Shown here: piece by piece, positions 9,990-19,902 of the stretch | Layout of the letters: the number at the start of each line of letters is the position of its first letter | How positions within the stretch are numbered: position 1 is the first letter of the stretch | Assembly: GCA_026770025.1 (NCBI GenBank) | Contig: JAMXDE010000031.1 | Location: 62,001 to 126,000, forward strand | DNA from: Craspedostauros australis | Taxonomy: Eukaryota; Bacillariophyta; Bacillariophyceae; Mastogloiales; Achnanthaceae | DNA: 64,000 nt | Reading direction: 5' to 3' | Position numbers and translations under genes: made by a program | The notes under the pieces: generated by a model | Seen by the model: the letters and a program-made list of their open reading frames with translations, nothing else | Told to the model about the DNA's origin: nothing | Databases searched by the model: none

Positions 9990-12900
9990 TTAGAAGTTCA
10001 AACGATTCTTTGAGGATGCCAGACGCCTGCGGCGACGTTGCGCGGGTGTTGAAGCTTCGCTGCGAGCGCTGTCCGGAGTACGGCCATTGCGCATTCGTCC
10101 TGCTGCGGCATGAGATTCTGACGGCGAAGAGAGCTGGAGTTGCCGTGGGGTTATCGGGGCTCTCCAAGCCCTCGTACGATCGGTGTGGCCGTCTCTGCTG
10201 CCGCTGCCGCTTCTGCTGCTGCGCGAGCTCGAGGGTGAAGCGAGCAGTGCCCTCATCTCAGAGCTGGTTCCTCGTGATGTCCTGGATATTGCTTTCTTCC
10301 TCTTCATGGGTGCGAAACCGTACTTCGTCGTGCGCCGAATGAGGTTGGACACAGACAGAACAGACTCCGGCGAAGAGTACTCCGAAGTTTTGAACAGCCC
10401 GTCGTCAGCAGCGTTACCGGCGTCGTCGTTGTCGTCATCTTCGTATTCGTCACCATCGTTGCCCTGTATACGCCGTTGGTCATAGACTGATGAATTGCGT
10501 GTTGCTGATGCGTACGGTGATTCCGCAGCTTGGAGGAGGACCACGCCGTCGCCATCCTCGTCGCCATCATCTGCTTCGGCGTAATGCTTGTGGCCATCAT
10601 CATAGGGTTGACCGCGGCCATCTTCCTCATCGTCATCGTCATCTTCATCTACGCCATCATCATTCTGACTATCGTAGCCGCCATAGTCGTTTTGTCCATC
10701 GCGACGAAGCTTTTTGAACAAGCTGGGCAGGCTGCGGATCGTCGTAGCGGTGCGCTTGGCGAAGGATGATGTCTCGGAGACAAATGATGAAAGCAGAGAC
10801 ACTTGATCGTTGCTGTTGTCCGAGGCCGAAGAATTGTCGGAGGATGAAGAGTAGTAGGAGGATGAATCGTCCGAGCTGGATGCATCGGACTGGACCATAT
10901 CATCGCAGTCGTCGCGGTCATCGTCCTTGTCAGAGTTGTCAAGACCGTCGCCGCCACTCGGTGCTTTCTCCTTGCCATGATGATTAAAGCCCGCCAGCCG
11001 GACTTCAACTCCGCTGGCGGCCGCATCGTCACTAGCAGCTTTGGCATCATACGCTTCGGCCATTTTATCAAACAAGGTCGATGGCGCCCCTTCTTTGCCT
11101 GATCCACTTGACGACGTTTCTCCGGATGACTCCGTCTCGAAGGTGTTTGGCGATTTCAAATGTGGTCCAAAGTCGATGGACACCTTGCCGTGCTCCTTCT
11201 TCTTGGCTTGGAGGGACCATTCGTCTGTGTCATCGTAGAACTCGGACATGTACTTCTTGTACTCCTCAAACTCCTTTGCCGTGTTTGCTGCCTTCGACTT
11301 CTTCTTCGTCACCAATCCGTTGTACAAGGCAGCTCGTGTGGACCACATGACGAATACACAGATGGTCATCGCCAGAAGGCAGACCCAGATGCATGTCAAA
11401 GCTGCCCCATTGCCGCCAGTGCAGAGGTCACCCAGTGACACCCTTCTCAGGAAAGGGCTTACCTCGTGGCATGCTGTCCAGTCGTTCATCTGCATCACCG
11501 CGCGATCGATATCTCGAAGCTGCTGCGCGGTGTCCTGAATGGAGGTTGGCAACGTCGCAAGGTCGGACTGGCAGAGAGCACCGAGAAGATTCAGCGTTGG
11601 ATTGTTTTCTCCTGCAAATCCATCTGACAGCGTGTCGGCAAGGACCAGAGTGTTCGAGATCTGTGCCCTCAATGGCCCATAGAGATGTTCTGTGGGATTT
11701 TCCGTGAGGCATGCCTGTATTATCGAAGGCCATGAAAATCGTTCGATCGTTTGATCGATCGATCGATCGAGAGAGAGAGAGAGAGAGAGAGACGAATAGG
11801 GCAGCAACGCAACGTTGAGTGCTTGGATCGTCGTTTCAACACAGTTCAACAATTGGTCCGACGCTGCAGAGTGCTATGCCTTCGAAGCGATTGTGTGATT
11901 CACATCCAATGGCAATCCGCACACGAGCACACGAGCACACAGATATATACATATACAGGCATACACGCACATGCACGTGACACTCACACTTGAAAAGTAC
12001 TGGAAGTACTCGAGCACTGCATCGCCATGGGCATCGACTTTGGACCTGTCGAGACTTCCGTAACGATTGAGGAGGATCGCATCCTCGATGGTACCGGCTG
12101 GGCTTCCGATCCCATCACCACCGGCGCAAAAGTCGGCATTGAGCGTGCTGCTGACACCGAAGAAGGTTGTTGCGCCGATCAGCATGACAGTGGTTCCCAT
12201 GAAGAGCGGGAGCAGCACGTACGATGTATACGCTCTGGTTGCGGCGTGCATGATGTTGTTCTTCGTGAAGACATAGCACACCCCCAGCAGAAGGAACGTG
12301 ATCACGTTCAAGACCATGAGGAAGAACTTGAGCTTCCAGTCATTGTCACGGCTCCAATCGATGGCATCGTTGACATGACCTGTAGCAGTGAGGATCATAT
12401 CCACCGGGGTGCGGGAGAATTGGTGGAGGGCCAGCAGTTCCTTGACCTCCTGCGTCTCGTGGACGAGGATGTCCAATTGGTGAAGGAGGGTGCGAAAGTT
12501 GGCAACACCATCGGTTCCATCGTCAGTATCGACTGCGGCAGCTGCCGTACACCACGCATCCGCATCGTTGAATTTCACATCGAATGTGTTCCTCGTCAGG
12601 AAAGTGTTGCTCTTCGAGGAAAGGCGCTTCAGTATGCTGACGCCTCTGAATGCCCAGGCCTCGATGTCATAGCTCAGGACTTCGATTTCGTCCCACGTGG
12701 ATGCCAGGCGGAATAGACCAAACCGCACAAGCAGCGTGGATGCCACGGGAACCATGAATGCTGCCACGAGGAACGCTGATTGAGTTCGCCAACTTCGCAG
12801 GATTCGCTTTTTTCGTTCGTTTCGCTTGATACCCGCCTTCGACAGCCGCATGATGTCTATGCGTCCTCCACCGGCGGCGCAGCCAGCTCGTTTGACTCCG

Positions 12901-13601
12901 CACGATTTGAATAAGATCAGGATGAGACCCCAGATCACAAACAACGTGAGCACGAAGGTGTGGAAGTCCTTGATCCCATTCGTGTATTCAAGTTGCACTG
13001 ACTTGTGCGAGGATGAGAGCTTCGCGATGCGATCGGAATGTCCGAAGCGTGGTACGTTGTGAATCTTCTTCATGTGCCATGCCTTTCATTTTCCGTTTGC
13101 ATTGATTGGTTTATTTTTGATTTCGTGCATCGCGTTGTATCGTAATTCATTGCAGTGCATTTCCATGATTGCGCATGTGCACGTGCGCGAGAGTACGGGA
13201 CGTCGGAACCAATTCCCCAACGCAACGAGATTGTGGTGAGGGGCACAAGCGAGCGAGCGTGGAAGTGATGACGGACGTAACAGTGATGAAAAATGCGTGA
13301 GTATCTGTGTATTCACCTCACCGCCTGAGCACATCGGTATCACACTTCATGTTTGTTTTCACGGATGAACTTGACAAGAATGGCGCCCACGCGATTGCGG
13401 CTGCTATTACGATTGCTCTCTCACAAAACTCACCAGCTCAAAATCCGCAGTCTCGTACGAGTCTGGCCCATTCCCGATGGCATGGCCATGTGCGGCGGAG
13501 ATATAGGTGATGGATGTATCCACAGGCATCGCTTCAATGACGTCATCGAAGCTGTTGCTGGTGAAACCATCATGCGTGCTCGTGGCTTCGTGGAGTGCCA
13601 T
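9990..13601 (-). CDS. Tweety-like five-span membrane protein A with long acidic tail
   Basis: Three exons: 13601-13434, 13082-11988 and 11714-9990, both introns phase 0 (351 bp, GTGAGT...AAAG; 273 bp, GTGAGT...ACAG). The protein has 995 residues. Five membrane spans are visible: FVLTLFVIWGLILILF, SAFLVAAFMVPVASTLLV, KFFLMVLNVITFLLLGVCYV, LLPLFMGTTVMLIGATTFFG and TCIWVCLLAMTICVFVMW. After span 4 comes NADFCAGG, like the (S)DFC motif of animal tweety (TTYH) proteins, which have the same five-span topology with a large loop between spans 4 and 5. The remaining ~440 residues are Asp/Ser/Glu-rich, low in complexity and presumably cytoplasmic, ending in a basic tail. The exon 1 and exon 2 boundaries were set by alignment with paralog B (SYETADFEL/A versus EYQTEYQP/A). 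Tweety assignment is by topology and motif only. Intron 2 contains GATC and CT microsatellites. Confidence 0.75.
11750..11791. repeat. GATC and GA microsatellite in an intron
   Basis: Four or so GATC/GATCGATC units are followed by a run of GA dinucleotides. The array lies inside intron 2 of tweety-like gene A, close to its acceptor on the minus strand, where it forms a CT-rich tract. Confidence 0.85.
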
Positions 13602-14822
13602 CTTTTCTGTACGAGTATGGTAGAGGTGTCACTTCGGACAGAATTGCTCCCGAGATGCCGTCTCTTCCGTACGTCGTTACTCGGCGCAGGATACGGTGTG
13701 GCTTGTGCTCTCTATCGTGTGCTCATCCGAATTGATGGGGAGATGAGTGACGATTTTGTCGATGGTTGCAAATCTGATAGTTTCGAGGTTGCGACGATGC
13801 CGCTCGTATGATTTCGCTGCGATGTTGTCACTCCGTTACCACCGTCGTTGTCGTCGTCGTTGTCGTCGTCGTCGATGCCGTTTGCAGTTGTCTTTCTCTT
13901 GATTCTGCTTGTTGGGAATACGTTTGCGTCAGCCTTGATGTATGATATGTGGTGTTTGGTGTTTGAAGGCGTTTGGGATCATTTCGATGGTGCACAACAG
14001 GTCGCTGCTGTTGTGATGCGATCGCCTCCTCGTTCCTTCGTTCGAACATGTTTGTGCTTGCTCCTCCCTGTGAACCACCGGCAACAGCACGAACCACATC
14101 GAGAACGACCAATCAACGAACTTGATGATGGTGGTGATGGGAATGGGTGTGGTCTGCATGTTTTGTTTTCATCCAAAAGGTGGCTGCAGTTTTGCCAATT
14201 CAAAATTCAAATCTTTTCGTGTCGAGTCCATCGAGTCAAATACATGTGTCGTTCTGCGATTATTACAGTTACTCCAGCTCTGAATACGGCATAATGATAG
14301 ATACGACGCACGGAATAACGGTCACAAATTGGGATCGCCATCTCGCCTCGTCTCACACAATAGTCGCCAAAATCTTCAACAACAACGAAACAACAAAACA
14401 ACAAAACAACAAGAAAGCAACAACCTCCAGCCACATGATGTCGCGGTGTTCATTGGAGATGTGCCTGTCCACGCAGTTCGGACGCAATCATCAACTTTAT
14501 CAACAAGGAACAACAGTCCGCAACGCACACAGCACGGCTAACACACGCATGAATTGCATGAAGGAAAGTCAATCAGAACACTCTGGAAGGGAGCCTGATC
14601 TTTGCTGATGCAATAATCGAGACTGCAAAGGAGAGATGGAGGACAGTCGAAGCGAGTCACAAAGCATCTCAATTGTAACGTAACAAGAGACATACAACAA
14701 CCACAGGGCACCACTTTCAAAGATACTCCGACACACCAACAAGAGACGCTGAACTTGAATGAATAGAAGAGGCAAGCATACAAACAAGCACAGACCGGAA
14801 GACAGAGGATAGAGGATATCGC

Positions 14823-14859
<37 letters not shown>

Positions 14860-14927
14860 ACCGCGATCGGAGCGTGCTGCATATCAAGGAATCAATTGGT
14901 CCATCGTCAACCAATCAAGCAAGCAAG
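13602..14927. promoter_or_regulatory. Shared upstream region of the two tweety-like paralogs
   Basis: The 1.33-kb interval lies between the two head-to-head start codons, so it presumably carries both promoters. It contains a GTC/GTT-rich run at about 13845-13875, AACAA-rich sequence at about 14380-14425, and a GA microsatellite at 14828-14852 just upstream of gene B. No gene is supported; the open frames here are low in complexity and overlap. Confidence 0.5.
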
Positions 14928-17074
14928 ATGGGGAGCTCAGCCAACGCAACTGCGTTTTACCAGAGCATCATCGGGAGCAACCCTGAGGAGTACCAGACGG
15001 AGTACCAGCCGGTACGTTGGAGCAGCATTTGCCTCGGTCTGCACAGCAACGTGAAGAGACGAGATCGTGACGACCACATCGTCGGTGCACCACGAACTGA
15101 TAGTTTGTGTCGATAATGCCACGATGCAGGAGTGAAAAGGACCGTGCGCCGTGCTTCATGCTCGCCCCCTGTCGCAAATTCTCACACCACGTGATCCCCT
15201 CAAACCGCTGACATTGCTGGCATCAACACTTTCCACACTCCCCCACAACCTCACACACCCCGCAGGCCGACCTCATCGCGTCACTTCACGTCCTGCCGAG
15301 ATTCAGCCACACCGATGACTTCTCCCAGCTTTTCTCTAGCATGAGAACGGAGCAGAAGCATTACGGCCTGAGCCTCCTCTTCGTCGGTGTCTTGATTGTC
15401 AGCTTCTTCTTCGTATGGGGCTTCCTCATCTCGCTGTTCAAATGCCTGGGGAGAAAACGTGTGGGCGTCTTCAGCGGTCACCCATACGCGCGCGAAGGCT
15501 GCTTCTCCACAACGGGCCGAGCGATCTACCTGTTCAGCGCTCTCTGCGTTTTCGTCTTCTCCATCCTCATCACGACGCAGGGAGTTGCCGATCTCGATTT
15601 TGCGACGGACACCATCGACGCCACCAATCAGGACGTTGCCACAATCAGACTGAACCTGCTGGAGATCTCCACCAACCTCCAATCGGTGTCGCGCGACGCG
15701 TACCCGGTGCGAGATGAACTCGTCGACTTCTTGGAGATGGATGTCTGCCCGCTGCAACCCAACAGCCAGCTCGAGAGCGACATCCGTCAGATCAGCGCCT
15801 CCACATTGGCCGCCATGATCGATCTGGATAACTTCATCAACAATGAGCTCCTCGAGCTGGACAGCACGATGGAGGTGGTTGAAAGGGCCAACGAGGACAT
15901 CCAGAAGGGACTCGATCACACAAAGTTCACCGGCGGTGCCAGCGCTGCCATCCTCATCCCATACACCGTGATTCCATGCTTCTTCCTCGTCGCTCTCGCC
16001 TTGGGATGGTGCGGCTACTACTCCATCGGATTCTACGTCTTCCTGCAATGGGTGATTCTGCCGCTGTTCGTACTGATGGTGATATTCGCAGTTGGCGCGA
16101 CAGGCTTCTCTGCCGCCGCCGCCGAGGCCAACGCCGACTTTTGTTCTGGAGGACAGCATAATACGCCTGAGGGCAGCATCCAGAGAATCTTGTCCCAACA
16201 TGGCATCTCCACCAGTTCGTTCTACCACAAGATCGTCACGTTCTACTCCAACCAATGCCAAACGGATGAGGACCCATGGAACTTCCTCCAGGTGTACTAC
16301 GAACAATTGGTAAGTTCCCAAGCGCTTTGATACGATGGTGCCGATGACGATGGTGGGTTGCCACGCCTGGATGAGTGATTGTGTCACTACTGTTTCTCAC
16401 ATTTTGCTTCCATTCCCTTCTTCTCTGCTTCACCAATGATTCGTGACATATTCATGACATCAAATCCACAAACGACAAACACACACCACACACAATCCTT
16501 TGCATACCATCCTTGTGCACCATAGAACACCGCCAAGGCCAGGCTCGACTCTTTCACAGCGACCATCAACGACGCCACCGTCGAGCAGGTCTCGCAGGAA
16601 TGTGGACTGGACTACGACACCACGGTGCAGCTGATGAACCAGATGCAAGCCTACACAGAGATCCTGCTGGATTCATCCGGCCGCAGCCTTAGCTTGATGA
16701 GCTGCCAAAACATCGTCCCTCTGTACACGTCAACGGTGCATGACGGCGTGTGCGATCATGCTGTGCGCGGCGCCACGTGGGTCTTCTCCGGATTCTTCGT
16801 CATGGCATTCTTCGGCACAGTTATCTTGATGCTGCGAGGTGCCTACTACCCCATTTATTATTATGACTTTGATGAGAAGAGCCTCGGATACACGTCGTCC
16901 GAAGACGAGCAGATGAGGATGAGAGAAAGCCGCGATGATGTCGATGTCGATGACGATGGCATGTACGCTGGCAACGGCCAATCCGCGGGAGACGGACGTG
17001 GGTTCGTCGTGGAGGATGCCAGCGAGGAATACTTGGTCGAGGAGGAATCCATGACAACTGGCAATGAGAAGTAG
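14928..17074 (+). CDS. Tweety-like five-span membrane protein B
   Basis: Three exons: 14928-15011, 15266-16309 and 16526-17074, with phase-0 introns (GTACGT...CGCAG and GTAAGT...ATAG). The protein has 558 residues. Topology matches paralog A: spans at LLFVGVLIVSFFFVWGFLIS, IYLFSALCVFVFSILIT, VIPCFFLVALALGWCGYY, VILPLFVLMVIFAVGATGFS and WVFSGFFVMAFFGTVILML. NADFCSGG follows span 4, as in gene A. A shared juxtamembrane string (VLPRFSHTDDFSQLFSS here, NVPRFGHSDRIAKLSSS in A) shows clear common descent. The C-terminal tail is short (about 75 residues) and acidic, unlike the long tail of A. Function in this lineage is unknown; animal relatives are plasma-membrane proteins. A 368-codon open frame on the opposite strand is a shadow. 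Confidence 0.78.
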
Positions 17075-17539
17075 GCCCGTTGCGTTGAGTTGCGTTGCGT
17101 CGAGTGGAGTCGTCACAGCAGTGACGACGACAACCACGACAGTCAGTGAACTGGATACATCGCGCAAGAAGAACAATACATTACATGTACTATTAGTTAT
17201 CATCAGTATTTTGTGATCAAGCACCTTCTTCAATTGCACTATCTCGATGACTCTGTTGATGTTTGTTGTTGCTTCACTTTGTCTCCATTCAATGCCTGTT
17301 GATTCGCCGATGGTCTACATTCAATGTCGATGGGCAATCGCGAACACATTTTAGTCCAACGAATCGTAAGTCGGTCTTCGCGCCATTTTTCCACCATTGC
17401 CAAAACAACACAACACAAAACCAAATAGAGCCACACAAAAATGCAACAACACAAAAACCAAATAGAGCGACACACAACACAACGCAACAAGCACCGGCTT
17501 GCATTCATCCCAGGAAACAACCGACACGACAGACGCATC

Positions 17540-18280
17540 ATGGCGACGTTCGTGGGGTCGACGGGCAGAGACCTGCTGCTGGAGCTGCAGCGCGGTGATC
17601 GCAGCAGTGGCAACAACAACAACAACGGTTCTCGTGGTGGCCAAGCCGTGGACCTGCCAACGTACAACAACAAGCTTGTGCGTGCAGCATTCGAGGAGCT
17701 GCAGGATGCCGTGCGCGGATTGTCGGCCGAAGTGCAAGCAGCCGAGCAGATCGCGGCCTTTCGAGAGCAGCAGGACGGCAATGATGACGCATCCAGTGGC
17801 AAGCAACCACCGAAACTGGAGATGCACGTGCGACCCTCGTTGCTTCTGCACAATGCGACGATCCAACGACAAAAGCGATGTCTGCTGACGTATCACAAGG
17901 TCCGCATGGACCGCATCCGACATCAGATCGTGATGGGCGACGGAATGCCAAGCAACCCAACCAATTCCAAATCTACCGATGCTTCCACCGCCGTCTCCGA
18001 ACAACCGCTTTCGGAGGCCGAGCTGCAGTTCGCCCAGAATTACCAGCAGCTGCGCATGCAGTACGCGGCCGCCATGGACGTGGAGCTCGACATGCTGCCA
18101 CCCACGTCGCACATGATCCAGGTGCGCGTGATCATCGATCAGGGCGACATCGTTCTGGAGAGCGGACGCACGGTGCGTCTGTCGCGCGGCAGCATCCACT
18201 TCGTGCCGCGGTCCGATGTGCTGCCATTCCTGCGGGCGGGGACGTTGGAGTTGGTGGATGGGGAAGAGGTGGATATGTAA
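17540..18280 (+). CDS. PSF1: GINS complex subunit PSF1
   Basis: PSF1 is one of four GINS subunits; GINS joins Cdc45 and MCM2-7 to form the replicative helicase. The single-exon product has 246 residues, a little longer than the roughly 200 of animals and fungi because of an Asn/Gly-rich insert near residues 30-40 and another low-complexity insert near 140-155. The signature LLLHNATIQRQKRCLLTYHK (residues ~99-118) matches the conserved N-R/Q-x-K-R-C-L-L-A/T-Y motif. The C-terminal domain, from about residue 195, reads VRVIIDQGDIVLESGRTVRL and ends with a short beta-rich module as expected for the PSF1 B domain. The ATG at 17540 is chosen because MATFVG...DLLLELQR fits the family N-terminus and the upstream sequence is CAA-rich leader. 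It is convergent with RTF2, another replication gene. Confidence 0.85.
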   Translation: MATFVGSTGRDLLLELQRGDRSSGNNNNNGSRGGQAVDLPTYNNKLVRAAFEELQDAVRGLSAEVQAAEQIAAFREQQDGNDDASSGKQPPKLEMHVRPSLLLHNATIQRQKRCLLTYHKVRMDRIRHQIVMGDGMPSNPTNSKSTDASTAVSEQPLSEAELQFAQNYQQLRMQYAAAMDVELDMLPPTSHMIQVRVIIDQGDIVLESGRTVRLSRGSIHFVPRSDVLPFLRAGTLELVDGEEVDM

Positions 18281-18783
18281 AGGACGCTATTGCTCCAATC
18301 AATGCTTTGGTGCTTCGTTGGTGTTGAGGGTTTGGAATTCTGCGTTCCATGAATACAAGTAATGGAAGGTGGCGAAACCACTCCAGAGAGGCTTCGGAAA
18401 CCGTGAATTCTTCGGCGCAACAAATGGCGAATCCGCTCTACTTGGTGGACTGCGCGGGGATGTTGTACAGTGCGACGAACGGAAACAATCATGTATGTGA
18501 GTACATGCGCCATGCAATTTGGCTACTTCCAACTCCGTTCACTCTCACTGCATAATCTACCACGCAGATAATCTCCAGAGTTGAGTATAGCACGATATGG
18601 ACCAGCATGTATGGTACGCCAACACAAGTGAGGAGTTGGTATCATCCCACACTCTAGAGAATCCAATAAAAGTCTCCATGACAAACACCATTCCTCTCTC
18701 CAGAGAGAGAGAGAGAGAGAGAATACGATATTGTGTCAATGCTACAGTGCCCTCTCCATGTCAATATAGTGAACAAACACCCT
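18281..18783. other. Convergent 3' region with GA microsatellite
   Basis: This 500-bp stretch holds the 3' flanks of PSF1 and RTF2. A GA dinucleotide run lies at about 18704-18722. No gene is seen. Confidence 0.5.
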
Positions 18784-19635
18784 TCATCCTCTAGCAACGA
18801 GTCTGTCCTTCTTCTCCTTGTCCGACAATTTTCGATCGTTGGTTGTGAACAGACTGTCCAGCACGGAATTCGACTTGGCGGCAGCGCCAACCTTCGACCT
18901 GGCCGCATTGGCAGCGGTGATGCTGTTCGGCTTGTGCTTGCTGCTGTTGGTACTGCTCTGTTTCTGCTGCTGTTTCTGCTGCCGCTTGCTGTCCTTGTCA
19001 CCCTTCCCATCCTTTTGGTCACCCCGTTTCCTCTTCTTGTCCTTCTTCTTATCCTTCTTGGCCTTGCGTCTGGCGGCCTCCTCCGCGTGCTCCTTCTCCA
19101 CGCGGGCCTCCACCTCCTTGAGAATCTGCGGCGGCGGTGCCAGCCTGACCTTGCGCTGGATGGGACCGTACTCGGCCTCCATCTCGTCACCCGGCAGCTG
19201 CGCAAACGCGCTCTCGCTCAGCACGTTGTTGGCGTCGGCGTTGCCCGGCACGATGAGCACGGCCGGCACCGACCCCTTGAGTGCCTTGCCCGTGACGGGA
19301 CACACGGCATGGCCTGCCTCCAGCTGAAAGCGCACGCTGTACAGATCCGACATGCCGCGAATGTGCGCGCCCAGCTCATCGGTTCCGTGCGTCTTGCGGC
19401 GCAGCAATGCCTGCACGGCCGCCTCCTTGACGTAGAGACGGCCGTAGGGACATGCCACGATGGGGACGTCCTGCGCATGCAGCTGCACCTTCGTGAGGCA
19501 GCACGTGGACATGACCTCCTCTGCATTCTCCGCCGCCTTCTTCTTGCGATTGCCGTAATCTGCCGTCTGGTCCGCGGATCCCGCGCCGCGCATGTATTTG
19601 CGGTTCGATGCGATCACTCCACCATCGCCACCCAT
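18784..19635 (-). CDS. RTF2: Replication termination factor 2 (RTF2)
   Basis: Rtf2 acts at stalled replication forks and, in plants and fungi, in splicing. The protein has 283 residues. It opens MGGDGGVIASNRKYM, matching the family's MG(C/G)DGG start. Its C2HC2 RING-like fold follows: CCLTKVQL, then PIVACPYGRLYVKEAAV and later GHAVCPVTGKALKG, with the family's spacing. The C-terminal third is very Lys/Glu-rich with a Gln-rich run (KKDKKKDKKRKRGDQKDG, then QQKQQQKQ), then NSVLDSLFTT near the end, a motif typical of Rtf2 tails. Single exon. It shares a 246-bp divergent promoter with the fucosyltransferase and is convergent with PSF1. Confidence 0.88.
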   Translation of the reverse strand: MGGDGGVIASNRKYMRGAGSADQTADYGNRKKKAAENAEEVMSTCCLTKVQLHAQDVPIVACPYGRLYVKEAAVQALLRRKTHGTDELGAHIRGMSDLYSVRFQLEAGHAVCPVTGKALKGSVPAVLIVPGNADANNVLSESAFAQLPGDEMEAEYGPIQRKVRLAPPPQILKEVEARVEKEHAEEAARRKAKKDKKKDKKRKRGDQKDGKGDKDSKRQQKQQQKQSSTNSSKHKPNSITAANAARSKVGAAAKSNSVLDSLFTTNDRKLSDKEKKDRLVARG

Positions 19636-19902
19636 GGTTGCTGTTGCTGTTGTTGTGACTGGATGCTCACAGGGTTGATGCCTTCTCTCTTTCTCCTTTG
19701 AGAGTTGTGTAGGGTATCTGTCTCCTCGTCATCAACTGTTGCCACCAACGTCGTGTGTTCACGATGTTCTTGTTCACGTGTGTGTTGTGGTGAGCAGTTT
19801 TCTTCGTTTTCTTTCGTGTTGTTTTGGGTGGATGGAATAGCGTGATTTACTTTAGTCATATGAGTCGAATGTTGTGTTTCAATGTTGACTCAAATGAGTC
19901 GA
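19636..19902. promoter_or_regulatory. Short bidirectional promoter with bZIP-like sites
   Basis: Only 246 bp separate the RTF2 and fucosyltransferase start codons. Two copies of ATGAGTCGA occur at about 19860-19868 and 19894-19902, and between them lies a perfect TGACTCA, the palindrome recognised by AP-1/GCN4-type bZIP factors in other eukaryotes. These sites overlap the first codons of the fucosyltransferase frame, so its real start may lie further downstream. The regulatory role is inference. Confidence 0.35.

Noticed and set aside
15281-16387. 368-codon minus-strand frame over tweety-like gene B
   Set aside because: Mirror frame of a gene with five clear membrane spans and a matching paralog; no motif of its own.
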